Assembly (NCBI GenBank): GCA_021604825.1
Contig: BQJS01000009.1
Location: 1 to 52,173, forward strand
From: Phycisphaerae bacterium
GTDB taxonomy: Bacteria; Planctomycetota; Phycisphaerae; UBA1845
Reading direction: 5' to 3'
DNA: 52,173 nucleotides
Under the pieces are notes generated by a model. The model had not been told where the DNA came from, made no database searches, and saw only the letters and a list, made by a program, of their open reading frames with translations. The translations under genes and the position numbers were made by a program. Of this stretch, positions 1-7,626 are shown in pieces; within the stretch, counting starts at the first letter, position 1, and the number at the start of each line of letters is the position of its first letter.

Positions 1-489
1 CTCCAGATTCTTATGCCGTACCAGGTCAGTCAGCCCCGCGGCCCAGACAATCCACCGCGGACGCAAGTGCTGGGCGGCTGTGCGGATCGAGAAACGTTCG
101 CGAGTTTCCCCAATGAGTTCGGCGCGTTCACCGAACTTGAATTTTGCACCCGCCGCTTCCGCGGCCTCCGCAAGCGCAGCGTCCATGATATCGCGGCGAA
201 CGATTCGGCAATGTGCATCTCCAAACGTGCAGAACGCACGACGCCCGATTCGAAACGTGATTCGGGTCACAGCCGTACCCAGCCCAGCGACTTGGTCACC
301 AAGTAAGTCAACCAGCAATTCGACGGCGTCACCGGACAGGCATCCTCCGCACACCTTGCGCCGCGGAAAATTGGCGCCCTCGCAAACCGTTACCGTGTAC
401 CCCGCCCGGGCGAGGTGGATCGCTGCGGAGGAACCGGCAGGTCCGGCGCCCACAACGACAACGTCCGGTTGGATTGCAGCGCCGATCAT
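1..489 (-). CDS. FAD-dependent oxidoreductase, geranylgeranyl-reductase/UbiH-like (partial, C-terminus off the window)
   Basis: This is a flavoprotein of the group that includes geranylgeranyl reductases and UbiH-type monooxygenases. It begins at the ATG whose complement is 487-489, and its reading frame stays open to base 1, so only about 163 N-terminal residues are present. The start shows a Rossmann FAD-binding loop, VVVVGAGPAGSSAA, at about residues 9-22, followed by an acidic strand end (VCEGANFPRRKVCGG), where the RRKVCGG stretch is typical of this subfamily. The gene overlaps the upstream methyltransferase by four bases (ATGA), so the two are very likely translationally coupled. In other bacteria a methyltransferase and an oxidoreductase of these families often sit beside a type III polyketide synthase; that gene is not visible here. 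The substrate is unknown. Confidence 0.85.
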   Translation of the reverse strand, partial: MIGAAIQPDVVVVGAGPAGSSAAIHLARAGYTVTVCEGANFPRRKVCGGCLSGDAVELLVDLLGDQVAGLGTAVTRITFRIGRRAFCTFGDAHCRIVRRDIMDAALAEAAEAAGAKFKFGERAELIGETRERFSIRTAAQHLRPRWIVWAAGLTDLVRHKNLE

Positions 490-1220
490 GGGGCCTCCCG
501 ACGCCAGATCATCATCCACCGGAATGGAAACGCCTTGCGCACGGTAGCCCGCGCCATCCCCGCACCAGTAGCAAGATCCAAGGCCTCGGCTGGACGGAAT
601 GCAGCCCGCACGGACAGCGGTCCATCGACACGGAACAATCGCGAACGGCTCATCAACCGGGTGGCGGTCCACGTGACCAACCATGCAAGGGCAGTGCGAT
701 CAAGATCACTGACCACGACGGCCTTGGATGCGACGCGTGACGCCTCTTTGAGAAGTTTGGTCGCTTCTTCGGGATCAAAGTGATGCAGCAGTAATGAGCA
801 CACGACGACTTCGATGGATTGACTTGCAAACGGAAGCTGCAATGCGTTCCCGACAACGAATTCGGTCGTTTGGGCCGCCCCAACATGACTTTGTGCGTCG
901 GAAATTGCGAAAGGCGATCGATCCAAACCGACGCAGCGGGTTTCGCGTTGCGTTCGGCGTGAATGGGCCATGAGTGCGGCAATCAACCCGCCGCCACCCG
1001 AGCCGAGTTCGAGCACCCGTGTCTCGCGAGAATGTGTGAACGACGCAACCACATCAACGATCTTGGAGTCGGCGCCGAGCCAGCGATTGGAGCGCCGAAG
1101 CGCGGCCAGTGCTGCACGATGCTCACATTGATCCACATGCGGATCATCCATCAATTCTGGTTCGCGACGGCGGTGCAATTCAACCTCAATTTCGCTGGCT
1201 AAGGCCGAGGCAAACGCCAT
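486..1220 (-). CDS. class I SAM-dependent methyltransferase
   Basis: A 244-residue Rossmann-fold methyltransferase. The SAM-binding motif I reads VLELGSGGGG at about residues 69-78, an acidic motif II follows (CVGLDRSP), and the later strands contain LPFASQSIEVVVCSLLLHHF. The N-terminal RRREPELMDDP segment resembles the methyltransferases encoded beside type III polyketide synthases. I chose the ATG at 1218-1220, preceded by a short AAGG, because the frame upstream of it (to 1298) has no homologous character. The stop codon overlaps the ATG of the downstream oxidoreductase, so the pair forms an operon. A role in tailoring a quinone or polyketide product is inferred from that pairing only. Confidence 0.85.
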   Translation of the reverse strand: MAFASALASEIEVELHRRREPELMDDPHVDQCEHRAALAALRRSNRWLGADSKIVDVVASFTHSRETRVLELGSGGGGLIAALMAHSRRTQRETRCVGLDRSPFAISDAQSHVGAAQTTEFVVGNALQLPFASQSIEVVVCSLLLHHFDPEEATKLLKEASRVASKAVVVSDLDRTALAWLVTWTATRLMSRSRLFRVDGPLSVRAAFRPAEALDLATGAGMARATVRKAFPFRWMMIWRREAP

Positions 1221-1853
1221 TGAGAACCTTGCAAGTTTCAATATGCTCCATGTGACCTGTTTGAAAGTAATCGTAGGCACTGGAGCTTCTGTGGGCAAAT
1301 GGCACGCTCAGCAAACGTGACGCTCTCAGCCGAACCAACTCCCTTCCGACAATCCTTGAAGCACCCCGACGGCGAATCGGAGGGACACCTAAGTTTGGAC
1401 TCGCGCTGAATGGACCTGCGCGGCTCATATCACGTCGGCTGACCCGATGCATCTGTCACTTGGCGCCAACGGGACTCGAATGGATTTTTGTCTTCTCTTG
1501 AAATACCGTCCCGGTGGAGGAGATCAAACACGACGAATAACGGGGGAGCAATCTACCTCACTCCCTGAACAGCAAGCCGTGGGTGATTCGAGAACGGGAA
1601 ACAAAAAGGGGCACCGTTGGCGGCACTGCAATTGTGCGATAAGAGATAATGTGGAGGATCTGCAGTGAGCGACGTCATCATGGTGGCGAATTGGCCTGCA
1701 CAGCCGCTTTGTCCAAGAATCATGAGTTTGAGCGTCACTGCGACGTGAATTCTGCAGAGGAATGGGTTTATTCTAACGGTGGGAACTTCCCAGCAGTGAT
1801 TCCCCTCAGTAGGGCCTTATCTTTCTGCGCGCAAACTTATCCGGAGAGCGCTA
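1221..1853. other. intergenic region, divergent promoters expected
   Basis: A 633-bp stretch between the minus-strand methyltransferase and the plus-strand dehydrogenase. Short open frames exist on both strands, but none has a convincing ribosome binding site or protein-like composition. It should hold the outward promoters of both flanking units. I see no RNA gene or strong repeat. Confidence 0.5.
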
Positions 1854-2858
1854 ATGCGAATCGCCGTATTCGGAACCAAGTCTTATACCTCCACCTATTT
1901 CGACCGCGCAAACAACGCGTTCGGACACGAGTTGGTCTATTTTGAGGCACGATTGCAGAAACATACGACGCGTTTGGCTGAAGGCTTTCCAGCCGTCTGT
2001 GTATTCGTCAACGATCAGGTCGACGCAACCGTACTGGAGCAGTTGCATGCGGGCGGCGTGCGGACCATTGCCTTGCGTTGTGCGGGTTTTAACAATGTGG
2101 ATCTTGAGACAGCCGCTGAGTTGGGCATGCAGGTTGTACGCGTGCCTGCGTATTCACCGGAATCGGTCGCAGAGCATACCGTGGCGCTGTTGCTCGCTCT
2201 AAATCGGCGCATTCATCGTGCATTCAACCGCGTTCGCGAAGGCAACTTCGCGCTGGAGGGGCTTGTGGGTTTTGAACTGCACCGGCGCGCGGTGGGCGTA
2301 ATTGGGACCGGGCGGATTGGTGCGGCGGTAGTCAAGATCTTGACCGGATTCGGTTGCCGCGTCCTCGCCTATGACGTGGTGCAGAATCCGGTGGTGGCAG
2401 CGTGCGGCGTGAGCTATGTTGAGCTTCAGAAACTCTTCGCCGAAAGCGATATCGTGACACTGCACTGTCCGCTCTTGCCCGCGACGCATCATCTGATCGA
2501 CGCGAAAGCCGTCGACGCGATGAAGGACGGTGCGATGCTGATCAACACCTCGCGCGGGGCACTGGTCGATACGCCAGCCGTCATCGATGGTCTCAAATCC
2601 GGACGGATCGGCGCGCTCGGGCTCGATGTGTATGAGGAGGAAGAGGCGATGTTCTTCGAGGACCTGTCAAGCAAGGTTCTGCAGGACGACGTATTCGCGC
2701 GGCTCTTGACGTTTCCCAATGTTGTAATCACGGGCCATCAGGCGTTTCTAACCGAAGAGGCATTGACGACGATCGCGGAAACAACACTGAGCAACGTAGC
2801 GAATATTGAACGCGGCGACGAGTGCGAAAATGCGGTAACAGTAACGCCAAGAAAATAG
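1854..2858 (+). CDS. ldhA: D-lactate dehydrogenase (2-hydroxyacid dehydrogenase family)
   Basis: A 334-residue NAD-dependent D-2-hydroxyacid dehydrogenase, closest to fermentative D-lactate dehydrogenase, which interconverts pyruvate and D-lactate in the cytoplasm. The nucleotide-binding loop is [10 protein letters not shown] at residues 147-156. The catalytic triad of the family can be placed: Arg234 in [10 protein letters not shown], Glu263 in the EEEE stretch, and His295 in GHQAFLT. These numbers nearly match those of the E. coli enzyme, and the length is normal. The ATG is preceded by GGAGAG at good spacing. The gene stands alone. A different 2-hydroxyacid substrate cannot be excluded. 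Confidence 0.9.
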   Translation: MRIAVFGTKSYTSTYFDRANNAFGHELVYFEARLQKHTTRLAEGFPAVCVFVNDQVDATVLEQLHAGGVRTIALRCAGFNNVDLETAAELGMQVVRVPAYSPESVAEHTVALLLALNRRIHRAFNRVREGNFALEGLVGFELHRRAVGVIGTGRIGAAVVKILTGFGCRVLAYDVVQNPVVAACGVSYVELQKLFAESDIVTLHCPLLPATHHLIDAKAVDAMKDGAMLINTSRGALVDTPAVIDGLKSGRIGALGLDVYEEEEAMFFEDLSSKVLQDDVFARLLTFPNVVITGHQAFLTEEALTTIAETTLSNVANIERGDECENAVTVTPRK

Positions 2859-3083
2859 TCCACAGAGTCACGAAGACACAACGAACGGCGAATTTCAATA
2901 GATGTACCTGAACCGATCTTATCGCACGCCCATTCGCCAGGCGGATCGGTTGGTGCTATAGATTAAAGCACTCTCGCATTGAGGGTGGACTGAGGATGGG
3001 ATCACATCAGGGTGCTTCCGGAATAGCCATACTTGGGCTTGAGCCTCGCGCGGCTTAGAATGGATTACCGAGTTGGAGCTTCG

Positions 3084-3989
3084 ATGTTCGTAATCACAAC
3101 CAACAATCCCAGTAGTGACCCGGCGAGGCTTTTCGTCTGGGCGCTGTCGGTCAGCCTCATTGCAGTCGCAGCGACCGGTTGCACGCGAGTACCAGAAACC
3201 GGGCGGCACCAAGTCATTTTAATGTCGAAGGAACACGAGAAGTGCTTGGGCCTTAAGGCCTTCAAGAAATTCATGCGAAACGCCAAACCCAGCGAGGACC
3301 AGCGCTTCTCCGCGCTGGTAGAGCGCGTCGGACAGAGAGTGGCCCTAGCTGCGAACCAATCTGAGTACGACTGGGAATTCAAACTGGTTGAGTCGAGCAA
3401 AACAAACGCATTCTGTCTACCGGGCGGTAAGATCGTCGTGTATACCGGCATCGTTCCAATAATGGCCAACGAGGCTGGCATGGCTGTGTTGCTGGGGCAT
3501 GAGGTGGCCCACGCCGTCGCACGACACGGCGCCGAACGTTTAACGCAACAATCCGGCGTCAACCTGGCTGGACAAGCCTTCGTATGGTCCATTCCAGGAG
3601 GAACGGTTTTCACCCAGCTGGCCGTGAACAGCGCATTCGGTGTTGGCTCGGAAGTGGGCTTCTTGCTGCCATACAGCCGCACGCATGAGTTGGAAGCCGA
3701 TCATCTCGGCTTAGTTTATGCAGCCCAAGCGGGGTACGATCCACGTGAGGCGATCGGTTTTTGGCAGCGCATGCGCGCCGCGCGGGGAGACCATTCGGCG
3801 GAGTTTCTTTCAACTCACCCCATCAAGAGTCGTCGTATCCAGGCGCTTGAGGAGTTTATGCACCGTGCCGTCGAAGCATATCACCAGGCACCCCAGAAGC
3901 ACGGCCTGGGCCTGAGTTGGTCCAAGCAGCGTAATGGTGAACACTTCGAGATAGCCTCTCCAGCAGCCGTGGCACGGAGGATGGACTAA
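3084..3989 (+). CDS. M48-family zinc metalloprotease, lipoprotein
   Basis: A membrane-anchored protease of the M48/Oma1-LoiP type, expected at the periplasmic face in quality control of envelope proteins. The start at 3084 has GGAG five bases upstream and yields a classical lipoprotein signal ending ...VAATGC, with the lipidated Cys at residue 33. The zinc site is HEVAH at residues 139-143 (catalytic Glu140). The third ligand region is HELEAD near residues 201-206, the usual ExxxD arrangement. About 301 residues is normal for the family. The frame is open for 51 bases upstream without a better start. No partner gene is adjacent. Confidence 0.88.
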   Translation: MFVITTNNPSSDPARLFVWALSVSLIAVAATGCTRVPETGRHQVILMSKEHEKCLGLKAFKKFMRNAKPSEDQRFSALVERVGQRVALAANQSEYDWEFKLVESSKTNAFCLPGGKIVVYTGIVPIMANEAGMAVLLGHEVAHAVARHGAERLTQQSGVNLAGQAFVWSIPGGTVFTQLAVNSAFGVGSEVGFLLPYSRTHELEADHLGLVYAAQAGYDPREAIGFWQRMRAARGDHSAEFLSTHPIKSRRIQALEEFMHRAVEAYHQAPQKHGLGLSWSKQRNGEHFEIASPAAVARRMD

Positions 3990-4085
3990 GGACTGGGGCT
4001 GGCTCAACGCCAAGCCGAGCATGCCACCGCCGTATTTAGGGTATTATGAATCCAGCAAGTCATCATGGTGGATTTCTCCCCCCGA

Positions 4086-4132
4086 GGCACGATGTCTTTG
4101 GTATGGTAACGGCACGATGTCGTTGGTAACGG
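4086..4132. repeat. short imperfect direct repeat
   Basis: Two adjacent copies of GGCACGATGTCnTTGGTA followed by TAACGG; the first copy has five extra bases. It lies in the leader region before the violaxanthin-de-epoxidase-like gene. Function unknown. Confidence 0.5.
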
Positions 4133-4200
4133 TAGTGGCAAAGTGACTGATACTGTACAGTGGAGGGTTGACCACACGAACTGCGCGGTTGGGGGCAGAA

Positions 4201-5211
4201 GTGAATAGGATATGTCTTGCCATTTTCGTTCTTCTCGTTCTGGCGCTGGGTCAAAGCTGCGACTCCTCGACATTCCTACCTCCACAATCATCCAATGACG
4301 CTACACAGAGTTCAGAAGCACCCATTTCCAACGCGGACAAAACCGCAATCTTTGACCCCGAGTTGATTTTCTGTGGGCTGACGAGATGTCTGTTTCAAAC
4401 CATCTTCTGCGTATTCGAACCCGCATGCCGTGAAACGCTCGAATGCAACGCGGAATGCGGTTCAAGGGCGATAAGGAGCGAGCAACAAGCCTGCCATCTG
4501 GTCTGTCAACTCGCTCGAGGGCAAGCAAGCGAGATGTACGGTTCCCTGGTGCAATGCTTCGCCGACAACGGTTGTTTACCGACCTTGCCAGAAGGCACCG
4601 ACGGAGAGTGTCCGGTGACCAGCGAGAACATCGATCGTGTGCAGGTCCTCGAAAGCATTGAGGAAATCGAGGGCACTTGGTTGGAAGTGCGGGGTCGGAA
4701 CTGCGGTGTTCCCGGGTCGAATTGGGAAGGCGGTTACGATGCGCTGCCCTGTAGGTCGGATTCATGGATCTTCAATGCACAGCAGTGGTGGTACCACACA
4801 TCCTTCTGCGCCCCCGCGGAGGACGGAAGTTGCAACGACCCAGGAGCGGTTCACTTGATCGGCGAGCCTCGGATCAGCGACGAGGAACCAGGCCGACTGG
4901 AAGTTCCCTACACCACCCCCCCCCTTCAACCTCAGCGTGAACGATGGTACGTCCTCTCCAGACCCCACCCGGATTGGATCATGTACACATATTGCGGTTC
5001 AACGCCGGTCGGGGAGTACGCCGGGTTGAACATTATGACCCGCACACCCGAACCGTCCGATGCCAACATGCCACCCGAAGTGGAAGCGGCTTTTCGGCAA
5101 GCCGCCCAAGAATTCAATTTCTCCTACGATGACATGTGCATCACGGACCAGTCCCAATGCCCTCCCGTAATGGCGGAAGAGGACGTGCAGAACTGGGTCG
5201 ATGGGCTGTAA
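4201..5211 (+). CDS. violaxanthin de-epoxidase-like lipoprotein (Cys-rich plus lipocalin domains)
   Basis: A 336-residue protein that I match to the violaxanthin de-epoxidase (VDE) family, which in plant thylakoid lumens converts violaxanthin to zeaxanthin using ascorbate. GTG at 4201, behind a GGGGGC, gives a lipoprotein signal with Cys20. Residues 58-125 hold ten cysteines spaced C-x4-C-x6-C-x5-C-x5-C-x3-C-x11-C-x3-C-x16-C-x5-C, which follows the plant Cys-rich domain as I remember it. Residues about 150-320 fit its lipocalin barrel: GTW near 158, then ERWYVLSRPHPDWIMYTY (247-264), GEYAGLNIMTR (271-281), PPEVEAAFRQAAQEF (291-305) and C313/C320. The long Glu-rich plant C-terminus is absent. 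No carotenoid gene is nearby, so substrate and activity are unknown; the family call is inferred from motifs. Confidence 0.75.
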   Translation: MNRICLAIFVLLVLALGQSCDSSTFLPPQSSNDATQSSEAPISNADKTAIFDPELIFCGLTRCLFQTIFCVFEPACRETLECNAECGSRAIRSEQQACHLVCQLARGQASEMYGSLVQCFADNGCLPTLPEGTDGECPVTSENIDRVQVLESIEEIEGTWLEVRGRNCGVPGSNWEGGYDALPCRSDSWIFNAQQWWYHTSFCAPAEDGSCNDPGAVHLIGEPRISDEEPGRLEVPYTTPPLQPQRERWYVLSRPHPDWIMYTYCGSTPVGEYAGLNIMTRTPEPSDANMPPEVEAAFRQAAQEFNFSYDDMCITDQSQCPPVMAEEDVQNWVDGL

Positions 5212-5329
5212 ACGGTGGTGCGGACTGAACGGTTCCCTCAAGGTCCCCACTGGATCGAGAGTCCCCTTTTAGTGCTACGGCGCCAGCGGGTTGATTCTGG
5301 CTAAACACACCCCTGACCTTTCCCCGGTG

Positions 5330-5500
5330 TTAGTGCCACAGCTTTTGATAATCCAAAGGCACTCCGAATTGCCAGTTGAGGCGTGCGTAGCGGGGCAGGT
5401 TACCAACCCTCGGATCATTGGCAAACACCAATACGTCGCCTCCGATCTCGTCGCCGGTCTCAATCAGCCGATCCACAATCTTTCGCTCGATCTCCTCCAT
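5330..5500 (-). CDS. small protein of unknown function (56 residues)
   Basis: A short frame starting ten bases after the stop of the AEC transporter and reading the same way, so the two are probably co-transcribed. It starts MEEIERKIVDRLIETGDE and ends DYQKLWH, with no signal peptide or membrane segment. The first half looks like an acidic amphipathic helix and the second half is aromatic. An AGGGA lies ahead of the ATG. I do not recognise the family. It could be a remnant of a longer gene, because the C-terminal part looks like a piece of a globular domain. Confidence 0.45.
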   Translation of the reverse strand: MEEIERKIVDRLIETGDEIGGDVLVFANDPRVGNLPRYARLNWQFGVPLDYQKLWH

Positions 5501-5510
5501 GGTCAATTCC

Positions 5511-6425
5511 CTAGAGGACGTAGCCAGTCAGTATCGGTAGCGTGATTGCCGAAAAAATCGTACTCATGACAATCACAGAGGCAACGATTTGTTTTTCCAG
5601 GGGATATATCTCTGCAAGAGCAAAGACCGTTATTCCAACGGGCATACCAGCCTCGATGATCGATATGTCGAACGCATCATTCGAGGACGCAAGCCTTGCA
5701 AATAGAATGAAACACAGTGGCAGGGCAATGAGCTTTAGACTGCTGAGTATCGCAACGTGTACAACGCTCTTATCGAGTTTAATCCGCCTGGCCATGAACA
5801 TCCCAATTGCCAACAGAACCATCGGTGCCGCACTCGATGCCAGAAGATCGACAGATTGCTCGATGAATAGCGGCAATTGAAGACCAGTTGACCGAAAAAG
5901 AAGACCCGCCACGACAGATAATAGCAAAGGGCTTGTGATGATGTTCTTGGAGATGGAAGGCAAACTAGAGACGCCTCGCCCCTTCGATAGTTCGAGCATT
6001 AGAATGCCGACGGTGAAGAGGAACGCGACGTAGATTGCGATATGAATGCTGATCGAAGCATTTGATCCAGGTGTGACCGAAGTAATAAACGGAAACCCCA
6101 AGTAGGCGACGTTGCCATAGAAGACACAAATGACATAGGTGTTGCGGAGAGAAATCGTTAACGGTAAGAGGCGCCCGATTAGTTGCGTGAGAGACACGAC
6201 TACGAGCAAGAACAGAATGTTACAAGCGATCGTGCGGGTCTCCAACATGCCACCTGCCGGTATCTTCACGAGGCTTGAAAACACGATGGCAGGAAATCCC
6301 AAGTACAACCCGTACTTGTTCAACACCTTGATCCAATTGTCGTCTACGGCTGCTGCTAACCTAAGAGCAGCGCCAATGGCAATTAGAACGTACAAGGGCG
6401 CGACGGTGAAGAAGATTGAACCCAT
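5511..6425 (-). CDS. AEC (auxin efflux carrier)-family transporter
   Basis: A 304-residue integral membrane protein with about ten hydrophobic segments and the pattern of the AEC/BART superfamily, whose bacterial members export organic acids such as malate or malonate. Family features include YGNVAYLGFPF in the middle and the C-terminal EAGMPVGITVFALAEIYP region. The start at 6423-6425 has GGAG five bases upstream. The frame extends a further 76 codons, but that part overlaps the integrase remnant and is Arg-rich nonsense. The 56-residue gene follows directly. The substrate cannot be told from sequence. Confidence 0.85.
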   Translation of the reverse strand: MGSIFFTVAPLYVLIAIGAALRLAAAVDDNWIKVLNKYGLYLGFPAIVFSSLVKIPAGGMLETRTIACNILFLLVVVSLTQLIGRLLPLTISLRNTYVICVFYGNVAYLGFPFITSVTPGSNASISIHIAIYVAFLFTVGILMLELSKGRGVSSLPSISKNIITSPLLLSVVAGLLFRSTGLQLPLFIEQSVDLLASSAAPMVLLAIGMFMARRIKLDKSVVHVAILSSLKLIALPLCFILFARLASSNDAFDISIIEAGMPVGITVFALAEIYPLEKQIVASVIVMSTIFSAITLPILTGYVL

Positions 6426-6477
6426 TGTGGCTCCGTAGCGTTGGTTCGCGGGACAAGTGACCTGACGACATCGCAGG

Positions 6478-7199
6478 CTAGAAGTCAAATGGGATCGAGT
6501 TCGCTGTCTCCTGCTTATCCTTGGGCATGAAGTGAATGTACCGCTGCATCGTCTTCCGGTCCAGATGACCCACAGACGCTGCGATCTGATCCCAAGTCTT
6601 GCCCTGAGCGACCAAAGTCGAAATGAGCGAATGCCGCAAGGCGTGATACCCATCCAACCTCTCGAAATCCGTATCCTTCACCAGCTTTTCGAACAATCGA
6701 TCCGCCCTACCACCTCGACGCCGTTCCACCGTCCGCTTGCTTGCGGTTTTCTCTTTTGCCCGCTTTTTTTGAAGGCGGTCATGGCTGCATCCGTGAGGCT
6801 TATCACCTTGGCATCTCCGAGCACTCGAATGAACTGATCCAGGTGAATGCGAGTACATTCGACGTGACCTGCTGTCCGATCCCTCGCCATCAGGTGATCC
6901 ATGAAATCCGTCTTGAGTTCGGAAAGGGTGAGCGAGTTGTCGTCGGATAGGGAGTTGATCAGGTGTGCGATCTTCTTGGAGCCGAACAGCACGTCCACGA
7001 TGGAATGGCCGTCAGCAAGCAACTTGGAGGCTAGGGCGAATTCACCACGTCGAATGTTAGCGAGTTGCTCTTCGGCATCACGCTTGATCTCGTTTGCAAC
7101 TTGCTCATCGTCTGTGCCGAGGGCTTTGGTGTACATCTTTCCCTTCCACCAGAAAGAGAGAGAATACATCCCATTTGCCCGTTTTGTGAGAAATGCCAT
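6478..7199 (-). pseudogene. tyrosine recombinase/integrase remnant (frameshift plus internal deletion)
   Basis: The start is intact: ATG at 7197-7199 with AAGGAGGT eight bases upstream. It opens a normal phage-type integrase N-terminus (MAFLTKRANG, then a core-binding helical domain to about residue 143). At a run of seven A near 6767-6773 on the minus strand the frame shifts by one. Reading then continues directly into the end of the catalytic domain, with HALRHSLIST and VGHLDRKTMQRYIHF, which carry the His-x-x-Arg, His and nucleophile Tyr. The central part with the first catalytic Arg (usually T-G-x-R-xx-E-L) is missing, so the gene lost perhaps 140 residues. It lies beside a tRNA-Pro fragment, consistent with an island integrase that has decayed. 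Confidence 0.8.
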
Positions 7200-7265
7200 G
7201 GCGTTTGACCTCCTTGGCAAGCGGTCAAGAGGTCGAAAGGCTGGTTATGGAGCACTTGACCACTG

Positions 7266-7303
7266 TGGCGTACCAGTGGCGAAACTGTGGCGTTCCTATG
7301 GCG
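7266..7303. repeat. four TGGCG motifs at exact 11-bp spacing (left array)
   Basis: TGGCG begins at 7266, 7277, 7288 and 7299, so every motif falls on the same side of the helix. The array sits between the integrase start and the tRNA-derived repeat. Three of the four positions recur at the same distance from the right-hand repeat. Arm-type integrase binding sites or excisionase sites are the likely reading. Confidence 0.65.
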
Positions 7304-7313
7304 CAGGAAGTGT

Positions 7314-7418
<105 letters not shown>

Positions 7419-7626
7419 GCGAACAAACGCCGAACAGGCTAACGCCTAGCCGGTTCAAGACTTATGGCGGAATTTCGACGCAGTACTGACTATTCGAGCG
7501 GACATCAAGTGGACAGGGAGTAGACATGAGCAGACACAGCGCCGTCGAGAGCCCCGATTTCAAGCTGCTCGCCGAAGGCAGCAGCCTTACTCGAAGAACC
7601 AGAGCAGCAGCGACCTTGGCGACAAA

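Noticed and set aside
6426..6653. N-terminal extension of the AEC transporter frame
   Set aside because: It is Arg/Ser-rich, overlaps the integrase remnant, and an ATG with GGAG at 6425 gives the normal family start.
6766..6780. Programmed frameshift at the A7 run of the integrase
   Set aside because: The codon phase does not form a classical A-AAA-AAG slip site, and the central catalytic region is missing anyway, so decay explains it better.
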